Below, piece by piece: positions 1 to 9,900 of a DNA stretch of 64,000 nucleotides. The notes under the pieces were generated by a model, which worked only from the letters and a program-made list of their open reading frames with translations, searched no databases and was not told the DNA's origin. The first letter of the stretch is position 1; each line of letters opens with the position of its first letter. The stretch comes from Tropicimonas sp. IMCC34011 (GTDB taxonomy: Bacteria > Pseudomonadota > Alphaproteobacteria > Rhodobacterales > Rhodobacteraceae): assembly GCF_003390865.1 (NCBI RefSeq), contig NZ_QMEJ01000006.1:1-64000 (forward strand), in the 5' to 3' direction. The translations under genes and the position numbers were made by a program.

Positions 1-300
1 GTCCTCGCCCTCGGGCGGCGCCGCCGGGCGTTGCGGCGCGGGGGGCGCCCCGAAGGGCGAGGCTGCGGCGTCGCCGGACGGGGCGGGCGGCGGGCTGCCG
101 AAGGGGGACGCAATTTCCTGCGGTGCCGGCGGAGGCGGAGGGGCAGCGGGCGGCGGCGTGCCGAAGGGGGACGCGCTCTCCTGCGGGGCCGGCGGGGCTT
201 GAGGAGCAGCGGGCGGCGGGGTGCCGAATGGCGAGGCGCTCGCGCCGGCGGGCGGCGATGCGGGTGGCTGGGCTGGAGGCGCGCCGAAGGGCGATCCGCC
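1..300 (-). repeat. SPFGxPPPA repeats in the TagH linker
   Basis: The minus-strand translation shows at least five units of the form SPFG(T/S/A)PP(P/A), separated by Pro/Ala-rich spacers, in the low-complexity part of tagH. They are protein-level repeats with imperfect DNA identity. The array continues to the window edge, so the copy number is a minimum. Confidence 0.75.
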
Positions 301-816
301 ACCCGGCGCCGCACCTCCGCCTGCGCCGAACGGCGCGCCGCCGCCCGGAAGATCGATATGCGCGTCGCCGAAATCGGGAAGGCGGCTCGGCGGCGGAGGG
401 GTCGGGTCGAACCCGTCATCGGAGGCCGCTCCGCCGACGGACCAGATATCGCCCGCGCTCGGAGCCGCGGCGACACCGCCGCCGGGCGCGGCGAGACCGG
501 CGGTCCGGACCGAGGCGACGATGAGGTAATGGCCGACCTGAAGCCGATCCCCCTCCTGGATCTCGTAGGGGCTCTTCACCCGCATCGACGCGCCGTTGAC
601 GAAGGTGCCATTCGTCGAGACGTCGTAGAGCATGTACCGACCGCCCTCGTGGCGGATCTCCATGTGGCAGCTGGAGACGAAACGGTTCGGGTCCGGCAGC
701 GTCCAGTCCATCCCCGGATCGCGGCCGATCTCGGCGCCGCGTTCTGTCACGCTGAATTCGATCGGGCCGCCGTCGGGCAGGCTGTCGGCATTGTCGATAC
801 GCAAGGTCAGGGTCAT
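1..816 (-). CDS. tagH: TagH/Fha-type FHA-domain T6SS protein (3' end outside window)
   Basis: Starts at ATG 816 and is still open at base 1, so at least 272 residues are present and the C-terminus is missing. Residues 1 to about 105 form a forkhead-associated domain: GRDP near residue 27, then SSCHMEI, STNGTFVNG and LQVGHYLI, the usual phosphothreonine-binding loops. The rest is a Pro/Ala/Gly-rich linker with repeated SPFGxPPPA units. In T6SS, Fha proteins bind threonine-phosphorylated partners made by PpkA and promote assembly. It is the third gene of the leftward vgrG group. The FHA call is firm; assignment to the TagH/Fha family rests on the neighbouring tss, ppkA and pppA genes. Confidence 0.88.
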   Translation of the reverse strand, partial: MTLTLRIDNADSLPDGGPIEFSVTERGAEIGRDPGMDWTLPDPNRFVSSCHMEIRHEGGRYMLYDVSTNGTFVNGASMRVKSPYEIQEGDRLQVGHYLIVASVRTAGLAAPGGGVAAAPSAGDIWSVGGAASDDGFDPTPPPPSRLPDFGDAHIDLPGGGAPFGAGGGAAPGGGSPFGAPPAQPPASPPAGASASPFGTPPPAAPQAPPAPQESASPFGTPPPAAPPPPPAPQEIASPFGSPPPAPSGDAAASPFGAPPAPQRPAAPPEGED

Positions 817-969
817 GGTGTCCGCCCGTGGCTGGTCTTGGCCCGTACCGCTGCCGGGCCGCATCGGCGCCGCTGTCCCGCCGGGGGACGGGATCGGGCG
901 CCGGGGGCAAATCTACGGGCGGTCCGCAGCGCGATGCAAGGCTCCCGCCGAAGCCCGTTCCGGCCGCCG

Positions 970-1557
970 TCAGGCATCCTCCGCCAGCTGAATGGCCATG
1001 CGCACGAAGGAGCCGAGCGTCTTGCGACGGTTCTCGATGTCGATTCTGGCCAGCACGGTCAGGATACCCGCATTCACGGCCTTCGCGGTCAGATGCGGGG
1101 CGGGCGGGACGGGCGGCAGGTCGGGCCCGCTCATGGAACCGCCGGCCCAGCCGGCGCCGAAGGCGATCCAGCCGCCGGGGCTCACGTCCTTCTGGGCCAT
1201 GGCGGCATTGAGCGCGGCATAGCGCGTCTGTTCGTTCTGGTTCGCGACCCAGTCCGCCGCGAGCTTCATGAGCTCCGTATCGTCTTCGCCCAGGACCTGT
1301 TCCGCCCGGCGAAGGCATTCATGCCCCCACCACACCGCGTAGCGCCGGGGCAGGTTGTAGGCACAGACCGTGATGGCCTCCTCGGGCGTCGGACCTTCGG
1401 CGAGGGCGGTGGCGAACGAGACGGCATCTTCTCCATCGGGACGCGCGGTCACGTCCTCGGCGAGTTCGGGGAGCCCGTCGAAAAGGTCCTGCGCCGCTTC
1501 GAAGCGCAGGTTACGGCGCGCCGGCGGCGCACCCGAACTGGAACCGACGTCCCCCAA
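970..1557 (-). CDS. T6SS-associated protein, DUF6931-like
   Basis: 195 residues, no signal peptide or membrane segment, probably cytoplasmic. The first codon is TTG at 1557; it has a good Shine-Dalgarno (GGAGG, 8 nt upstream), whereas the out-of-frame ATG at 1565 directly abuts the same GGAGG. The protein is mostly helical, with CAYNLPRRYAVWWGHECL around residues 65-82 and a small Gly/Ala-rich stretch, WIAFGAGWAGGSM. It resembles proteins I know as DUF6931, found next to vgrG and Fha genes in rhodobacterial T6SS loci; I recall this from family knowledge and have not confirmed it. Its place between vgrG and tagH suggests a T6SS accessory role, perhaps effector or VgrG loading. Function unknown. 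Confidence 0.75.
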   Translation of the reverse strand: MGDVGSSSGAPPARRNLRFEAAQDLFDGLPELAEDVTARPDGEDAVSFATALAEGPTPEEAITVCAYNLPRRYAVWWGHECLRRAEQVLGEDDTELMKLAADWVANQNEQTRYAALNAAMAQKDVSPGGWIAFGAGWAGGSMSGPDLPPVPPAPHLTAKAVNAGILTVLARIDIENRRKTLGSFVRMAIQLAEDA

Positions 1558-1636
1558 AAGTCCATCCTCCGTCCGTTGCCCGAACGATTTTGATTGCCGT
1601 CCCGAAGCCGTGGCGCAGCGCCCGGCCCTTCTCGCT

Positions 1637-3592
1637 TTAGTTGATCATTACCATGCCGCCCTTGATCGTCATGATCGCGGCAGCCTCGTGCGTTGCCATC
1701 GTGCCCTTGGTGTTGAGCATCTGGCCTTCCACCTTGATGTTGATCGCCTTGATCGTGACGCCCGTGGGCGTCATCTCGATCGTGCTCGTTCCCACCTTGA
1801 AGCTGATCTTCGTGTTGGCCGTCACCTCGAGGGTGCTGCCCACGTTCAGCGTGTCATTGGTGCCGATCGTCGTGTCCCGGTTCTTGCCGACGTCGCGGGT
1901 CTCGTTCGAACCGATCTTCCAGTCCGAATTGACGCCGATCTCGAAGGTCTCGTTCTTCCCGACGGAGTAGGTCCGGTTGTCGCTGATCGTGTGGCTTTCG
2001 TCCCGGCCGACCTCGCGTGTCTCGTCGCGGCCGATATTGGTCGTGCGGTCGTTCAGGACATCGCGCCGCTCGTCGTGGAGGACTTTCGTCTCCATGTCGT
2101 ACTGGGCGTGCTGCCGGAAGAGCTCGTCCCCCTTGGTGTCGTTGAAGACCAGCTCGTTATAGCCGCCGCCCCCCTCGGTCGAGTTGGACTTGATGCCGTT
2201 CCAGTTCTTGTCCCCCGGCAGTGGGTAGGGCGGGGTGTTCTCGCCGTGGTAAACGGTTCCGGTGACGAGGGGCCGGTTGGGGTCGCCGTCGATGAAGATC
2301 ACGACGACTTCCATGCCCACGCGCGGGATGAACATCGCGCCCCAGCCGTTTTGGGCCCAGAGCTGGGCGCAACGGCACCGCATCGAGCGCTTGCCCTCGG
2401 TATCCCAGTGGAACTGCACGAGGATGCGGCCGTGCTCGTCGCAGTCGATCTCCCCCGATCCGACGACCTTGGCCGTCTGCGGCCCCGCCATGCGGGTGTT
2501 CTCGGTCTTGCGCTCGGGCAGGAAGGGCAGGTCCGCCGGGGCGAACTCGTAGGTTCCGACGAAGGACGTCTGGTCCCCCGCCTCGCGGGTCGAGCGGTAG
2601 GATTCGGCGGTGTAGAGGTGGTCCGCCCCGATGCAGAGATACTCCGATCCGATCACGGCGCTGTCGTGCTGGCCGTCGAGATCGACCCGCATTCCGGACC
2701 CAAGCGTCAGGGTGTTGCCCGTCGCCTTGTGATGCTTGTCCCGCGCGCGCTCCTGTTCGATGCGCATTTTGGACAGGGACTTGCCGGCCCCCTCGTCGAG
2801 ATAGACGCCCGGATACTCGTAGATCTCCAGATTGGCGCCCGGATGCGCCGCATCGCCCGTCTGGTCCGCCATCATCTTCTTCGACGGCGTCTTGAAGTTG
2901 TAATCCTGCGTCCGGAACTTGTTCGCGGTCATCGTCCGCATCGGCGACCAGCGCCAGAAATACTCGCCGCTGTCGACGCGAGCGGTCTCCATCGGAACGA
3001 AGTCCCGCTTGCCGATGGAGGGGAAGGTCTGGACGTCGTCCACCAGCACCATGGTGTGCCCCTGCTCGGAATGCTCGAACCAGAAGTTGATCCCGAAGCG
3101 TTCCATGATGCGGCAGGCGAAGGTGTAGTCGCTCTCCCCGTGCTGCACGGTGTATTCGAGCGGCGCGTAGGTGCCCGTCAGCTTGTTCTCCAGATGCGCG
3201 GTGCCGCCCGAGGTGTAGGGCGTCAGGAGCTTCTCGAGGATCTGGGGCGCGGTCATCTCGTGGTAGATGTCGTGGTTGAACCGGCGCGTGGCGGTCCAGA
3301 ACCACGGCCTGAGCTTCACCACGTAGCGGGCGCCGAACTCGTCCGTGCCGCCCCACATCCCGTCCGTGATGACGCCATCGAAGAACCGCGGGGCACCGCC
3401 TTCTGCAAAGATGCGCACGCCGCCATGGGCGCCGATCAATTGGTCAAAGTCGACATCCCGCGTTTCGCTGGCAAATTCGACTTCAAATTCAAAGAGTTCG
3501 TTTATGCCTTCGTGGCCCATGAAACGGACCAGGCGCAACTCTTCTCCGAGGGGCGACAGAAATTCGCCAAGGTAAGAATTTTGGGCACACAT
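1637..3592 (-). CDS. vgrG: T6SS spike protein VgrG
   Basis: 651 residues from ATG 3592. An in-frame TTG at 3625 would add 11 residues but has no ribosome site, and the family normally begins just before QNSYLGEF. Residues 1 to about 350 are the gp27-like part; CRCAQLWAQNGWGAMFIPRVG is the gp5-like OB fold; GDPNRPLVTG and NELVFNDTKG follow. The tail has heptad-like VGRDE/VGKNE/IGTND repeats typical of the gp5 beta-helix needle, and ends with GGMVMIN. VgrG trimers cap the Hcp tube and carry effectors; no extra C-terminal effector domain is present. First gene of the leftward T6SS group. Confidence 0.97.
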   Translation of the reverse strand: MCAQNSYLGEFLSPLGEELRLVRFMGHEGINELFEFEVEFASETRDVDFDQLIGAHGGVRIFAEGGAPRFFDGVITDGMWGGTDEFGARYVVKLRPWFWTATRRFNHDIYHEMTAPQILEKLLTPYTSGGTAHLENKLTGTYAPLEYTVQHGESDYTFACRIMERFGINFWFEHSEQGHTMVLVDDVQTFPSIGKRDFVPMETARVDSGEYFWRWSPMRTMTANKFRTQDYNFKTPSKKMMADQTGDAAHPGANLEIYEYPGVYLDEGAGKSLSKMRIEQERARDKHHKATGNTLTLGSGMRVDLDGQHDSAVIGSEYLCIGADHLYTAESYRSTREAGDQTSFVGTYEFAPADLPFLPERKTENTRMAGPQTAKVVGSGEIDCDEHGRILVQFHWDTEGKRSMRCRCAQLWAQNGWGAMFIPRVGMEVVVIFIDGDPNRPLVTGTVYHGENTPPYPLPGDKNWNGIKSNSTEGGGGYNELVFNDTKGDELFRQHAQYDMETKVLHDERRDVLNDRTTNIGRDETREVGRDESHTISDNRTYSVGKNETFEIGVNSDWKIGSNETRDVGKNRDTTIGTNDTLNVGSTLEVTANTKISFKVGTSTIEMTPTGVTIKAINIKVEGQMLNTKGTMATHEAAAIMTIKGGMVMIN

Positions 3593-3908
3593 CCAGGAGG
3601 CTCGCTGACTGATTTTGGTCTTCAAAGAGCGCCGGTTGAAATAATATGACCGATCGCGGAATGGAAATAACTGCTGGGAAAGTTTGCACGGGTCCGCGCC
3701 TGACGCAAGAGAAACCGCCGGCCCGCCACGGCCGAGGGTGGAGTTCCGCCGGCTTGCCCCGTTCGTCCGGTGTTGTGGCGACGGCGCAACAACATCTGGT
3801 TAATGTGACGGGGCGTCAGTCCCGGCCGGAGAAACGTTTGGTGCGGCTTCTGGGGGCCGTCTAGTATCCGCGCGATCACTTTCCCTTCCGTCGTTCAGGA
3901 TTTCGTAC
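3593..3908. other. Intergenic region between vgrG and the autotransporter gene
   Basis: 316 bases without a convincing gene. It must hold the divergent start signals for vgrG (leftward) and the autotransporter (rightward). Its middle is GC-rich with short inverted segments around 3710-3770. Short open frames here lack ribosome sites and coding bias. Confidence 0.6.
3838..3867 (+). promoter_or_regulatory. Possible sigma-70 promoter of the autotransporter gene
   Basis: TTGGTG (3838-3843), an 18-bp spacer and TAGTAT (3862-3867) give a moderate match to -35/-10 elements, about 40 bases before the start codon at 3909. Pattern match only. Confidence 0.3.
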
Positions 3909-6900
3909 ATGGTCTGCCAGATTTCATCGCCCGCCCGCCCCGTCGTCCGGTTCGATCTGGCGCTCCACGGCAATCCACGCACGTTCCTCTCGACAACCGC
4001 GCTGGCCGCGGCCCTGACGCTCCTGATGGGGGCCGGCGGCGCCGAGGCGCAGCTCTACTGGTACCCCATGGGGCAGAGCAGCGCCGAAGGCGGAAGCGGG
4101 AACTGGAGCCAGGCCGACCAGAACTGGAACGGGGCGGAAGACGGCACCGGGAGCCAGCTCGGCTGGCAGAACGATGCGCCCGGAACCTTCGGCGGAACTC
4201 CCGGCACGGTTACGGTGACCAAAGACGTATCCGTCGGAACGCTGACGTTCGAGGCGGATGGGTACACCGTTGCCGGCGGTGACGGGAAGATCACCGGTTT
4301 CAGCACGAAGGATCCCGCCGCCCTCACCTTCGCCGGCACGAAGGAAGCGGCCGTCACGTTCGACAGCGCCTTCGACACGACCGGCAACCCCAATTCGGTG
4401 AGAATCGAGGACGGGGCAGATCAGAACAACACCGTCGTCTTCACCGGGCAGAACACGTTCGGAAACCAGGTCCTTGTCCAGAACAACGGAACGCTCGTCA
4501 CCTCCGGCCGCACCCAGGCCTCGCAGATCACCGTCGACGCAACCGGATCGGTCACGGCGAGCGGAACGGGGGTCAACACGGAAGATGGCACCGGCTCCGG
4601 GATCGTATCGAATGTGACGAACAGTGGTGCGTTCGTTGCGGACGGGCCCCTGGATGTCGTCGGCATTTTCACGACCGCGGACGCCGGAACGCTGGACGTC
4701 GGATCCGACATGGATGTCAGTGGTGATTTCACTCAAGCGTCCAGTTCCGCACTGGAGGTGGGGAGCGGCGACAGCCTGACGGTCGGCGATCTCTTCGTGG
4801 GAACGGGCGGTGGGGGTCCCGGATCGACCATCAACGTTGCCGACGGTGGATCGCTCTCGGCCGACAGCACAAACGCTTATGCGAACGTCAGAAACGGTTC
4901 CGACCTGAATGTCGCCGGTGACACGTCCTTCAGATACTATCAGATCTTCCAGGGCGGAGAGCTGAACGTCGAGAGCGGCGGCACGGCCGCCGCATATTCG
5001 GGTGGCGTGAATGCGGGGGGGGCGGCGACCGGGGGCGCCCAGGGCGTCAACTTCGATGCCAACGGGGGGACGATCACGGTCGCGGAGGGCGGCGAACTGG
5101 TGGCCTCGTCCGGCTCCATCGGAGCGACGCTCGTCCGCTCCAACGGGGCGCTCGATACCGCTGGCCGCGTGGACTCCGGCGTTACCAACTTCGGCACCCT
5201 CACCGCCGAGGGCACCGGCACCATTGCCGGTGAAGACACGGGCGACGGCATCGAGGGCAACGTCCTCAACATCGGCTCGCTTGTCCTGTCAGGCGCTCTC
5301 GAGATCGAGGGCAATGTCACCAACACGGTTGTCGTGCGCGACAACGATCCCGATTTCGTCGGCTCCATCGATCTGGGCGGGTCCGCGCTCGTCATCTCCG
5401 GCACCCTGACGCAGAGCTCTACGGAGACGCTCGTCATCGACAACGGCGAAAGCCTGATCGCGGGATCGGTCAGCATCGCCTCGGGCTCGACCATCGACGT
5501 TGCAGGCGCGCTCCTGACCGATACGACGCCGAACGTCCCGGAAGACACCTTGGACGGCAGCATCCAGCTCTCCGGCAGCCTGAACGTTCAGGAGACGGGG
5601 TCGGTCGACACCGGCAGCCTCACCTTCAACGAGGGCGCCAGCCTCACCAACGACGGCACCGTCACGGTCGGCACGCTGACGAACAATTCCGACAGCCTGA
5701 CGCTGGGCGGCACCGGCACATACGAGATCGGGACGTTCGACAACCAGGGCGACCTCAACGTCACGACCGACGTCGATCTCGGCGATGTTCTGAGCAACTC
5801 CGACCTGATCGAGATCGATGCCGGTGCGACCCTCTCCGCCGGAGTGATCAACAACCTCGGAGCCGGAACGATCGAGGTCGAGGGGACGCTCTTCGGCACC
5901 AGCAATACCGTCAACAACGACGGCACGATCAACGTTTATGGCGGCGGTACGCTTCAGGACAACGGCGCGATCAACAACCTCGCAGGCGGCACGCTCACCT
6001 TCGACAACTCCGACGACGCGGGGGCCGGTACGACCGGCGCCGTCATGACCCTCTCCGCCGATCTGAATGATGACGACCCGGAAGAGGACGTCGTGACGAA
6101 CAGCGGAACGCTGACGGTCGAGGGCAACGGCGACGCGACCACCGACCTCACCGTCACGAGCAATCTCGTCAACACCGCTGACGACGCGGGCACGATCGAG
6201 GACGACCGCGGGAGCGTGACGATCTCCGAGGGCTCCGTCGTGGTCTTCGCGGATGCGGGCGAGACGCTGTCCGTCACCAATGCCGGGGACTTCACCCTCG
6301 CAAATGACGACGATGACAGCACCAGCGCCGCGACCGAACTCGAGGTCGAGACGTTCACGAATGCCGACGGCGGTGTCCTGACCATCGAGGACGAGCTCGA
6401 CGGGGACGACGCTTCGACCTTCACCCTCGATGCGAACCTCGTCAACGAGGCCGGCGCCACGGCGAACCTGTCCGGCATCATCGGCGGCGACACCTATGCC
6501 GGCGACATCACCAACGATGGCACCATCGACGACAACGGCGACCTGACGGTCAATGGCACCGTCACGAACCAGTCCGGCGGGTCCTTCACCGTGGATACCG
6601 GAACGCTGACCGCGGGCCAGTTCAACAACACCGGAACCGATGGCGCCGCCACTCCCACGGCGAGCACCTTCACCGTCGGAACCACCGCGAACCTCACGGG
6701 CCTGTCGAACGCGGCCGGCGGTGCGGTCAGCGTCACGGATGGCGGCACGCTCAACGTCTCCGAGGCCGGCGTGGCGACCGACACGATCACCAACGATGGC
6801 ACCGGCACGACCTTCACGCTTTCCGGGGACGGATCGAGCGCTCAGGCCGAGACCATCGACAACACCGATGGCGCGACCTTCACCATCGGGGATGGCACGA

Positions 6901-9900
6901 CCGTCGCGACGACGTCTGCCGACGCCGACGCCTTCGACAATGCCGCGACGCTGGACATCAACGGCGGTACGCTGACGTCGAACCTGACGAACTCCGGCGA
7001 TGCCGATGCAAACGGCACGATCACCGGCGACGTCTCCAACTCCGGGACCGGAGCGACCTTCGATGCGAACGGCGATCTGACCGTCACCGGCGATTTCTCC
7101 AACGACGATAGCGCGGACTTCACCGTCTCCGCCGGCACCACCTCCATCTCGGGCACGCTGACGAACGATTCCGCCGGCAGCGATGGCGATGACTACGGCA
7201 TCGTCGTCTCCAGCGGCACCACCCTCGAAGCCGCCGACATCGTGAACGAGGAGGACGCCACGATCCTCGTCGACAACGCGACGCTTCTCGGCACCGATGA
7301 CGGCACCACGACCAACAGCGGCACGATCACGGTAACCGGCGGCGGCGCGGCGCTCGACAATGGCGCCATCGAGAACACGGCAACCGGCACCTACGTGTTC
7401 GACGGTGACGCAGGCTCCAATCCCGGCGCCGCGATGACGTTCAACGCCGATGCGGACAACGACAACGAAACCTATACGCCGCCCTATGCGGCGGGCACGG
7501 ACGAAGACGTCATCTTCAACGAAGGCGCCATCGAGGTGGTCTCCGGCACGGTGAACAGCGAAAGCACGCTCGACAACCAGGCAGGCGGGTCCCTCAGCAT
7601 CGATGACGGCGCTTCCTACATCGTCTCCAACACCGGCAGCGACACCGACAACACGATCTTCAACGAGGGAACGATCACGGTCGGCGAGGACGGCGGCGCC
7701 GGCGGCTCGGAACTCGAGGCTCCGACCATCGCGAACCTGGACGGCGGCACGATCGACGTGAACGCGTCCACGCTGGACACGGATCTTGCGAACGAGGGAA
7801 CCGTGACGATGTCCGGCACCCTCACAGGCGATCTGCTGAATACCGACATCGACAACGACGGTTCCGCCGGCACGTTCACCGCGGACGGCACGCTCGGGAT
7901 CGGCGGCTCCGTGACGAACCAGGAGGGCGCCGATTTCAACGTCGCGGACGGCACCACGACGGTGGACGGCACCTTTACCAACACAAGCGGTACGGATGCC
8001 GGTGCCGCGCCCGCCACCCTCGATCTCGTCGGCGGCGATCTCGACGTCGCCGGGCAGCTCACGAACGAGGCGGGCTCTGACATCACGGTCCTCGACAACA
8101 CCCTGACCGCCTCCAACATCGTCAACAGCGGAGCCGGCACCACCCTCACCGCGACGAGCGGCGACATCATCGCGGACACCTCCACCGTGGAGAACTCGGC
8201 AGGGGCCTCGATCTCCATCACGGATGGCGGCACGTTTCAGGTTGAGACGGACCTGACGAACACCGGAGCGGACAGCTCCATCGCCATTGCCGGCGATACC
8301 GGAGATACAGACGACAACCTCACGGCGGACAGCGTCACGAACTCCGCCGGTGCCTCCCTGACGCTCTCGGGCGGTGCGGACGGCACGATCGACGGGGACA
8401 TCACGAACACCGGCGCGGACACCGAACTCACGGTGACGGGCGCAGGAACGACGCTCGAGACACAGACGCTCGACAACCTCGACACGGCCACGCTCACCGT
8501 GTCGGACGATGCTGTCCTGACGCTGACCTCCGGCGATGACGACGCGCTGGACAACGCGGCGACCTTCAATCTGGATGGCGCCCGTCTCGTCGGCAACCTG
8601 ACCAACACCGGCACCGTGACCGCAAACGGCACCGGCGCCGTAGGCGGCACGGGCACGGGCAACGGCATCGAGGGCGATGTGGACAACGAGGGCGCGGGCA
8701 GCTTCACGCTGGACGGCGATCTCGACGTGGATGGCTCCTTCGAGAACACCGACACCGCGACGCTCGACACGGCCGGCAACGACCTGACCGTCTCCGGCAC
8801 GCTGACCCAGACCTCCTCGACCGCCATCGACGTGGACGGCGGCGAAACGGTGACGGTTGCTGACCTCTCCATCGGCGAAGACTCGGTGGTCAACGTGGAG
8901 GGTGCGGGCAGCACGCTCATCACCGACGAGGATCAGGACGGCACCGCCGACGGCGACATCGACGTCGCCGAGAATGGTGCCCTGACCGTCGGCGCCGACG
9001 GCACGGTTGAGACGGACACGGCGACCTTCGACGGCCTGCTGAGCAACGAGGGCACCTTCGACGCCGAAGGCGCAGTGACCGTGACCGGCACCGGGACCGC
9101 CGCGGCGGGCGACGCCAGTGCGCCCGGAGCGCAGAACGGCGTCTACAACGCGGGCGATTTCGACGCCGCCTCCCTCGATCTCGACGGTGATTTCTACAAC
9201 GACCTTGATGGCGACGTGGACATCGCCGGGCTTGCCGACAACGATGGAACGATCGTCAACCTCGGCACCTTCGACGCTGCGAGTATCGTCAGCTCCGGCG
9301 ATCTGACGAACGCCGCGCCGGGGACGATCAACGCGGGTACCTTCTCCCTGACGGACGACGGCACGCTGGACAACGACGGCGACTTCAATGTCACGGGCGC
9401 GGCGGACACCGAAGAGGGCACCGAGGTCGACAACTCCGGTACCTTCGACGCCGCGAGCCTCGACAACGACGGCAGCTTCGACAACGAGGCCGGCGGCACG
9501 CTGACGCTGACGGGCGATCTCGACAACTCGGGCGCCCTGACGAACGCCGCTACGGCGACGATCAACGCGGGTACCTTCTCCCTCACGGATGACGGCACGC
9601 TCGACAACAACGGCGACTTCAACGTCACGGGCGCGGCGGACACCGAAGAGGGAACCGAGGTCGACAACTCCGGCACGTTCGACGCCGCGAGCCTCGACAA
9701 CGACGGCAGCTTCGACAACGAGGCCGGCGGCACGCTGACGCTGACGGGTGATCTCGACAACTCGGGCGATCTGACGAACGCCGCTACGGCGACGATCAAC
9801 TCGGATACCTTCTCGCTGACGGATGACGGAACGCTGGACAACGACGGTGACTTCAATGTCACCGGCGCGGCGGACACCGAAGAGGGAACCGAGGTCGACA

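Noticed and set aside
416-1318. A 300-codon frame overlapping tagH and the DUF6931-like gene
   Set aside because: Arg/Pro-rich frame shadow spanning two real genes and their gap.
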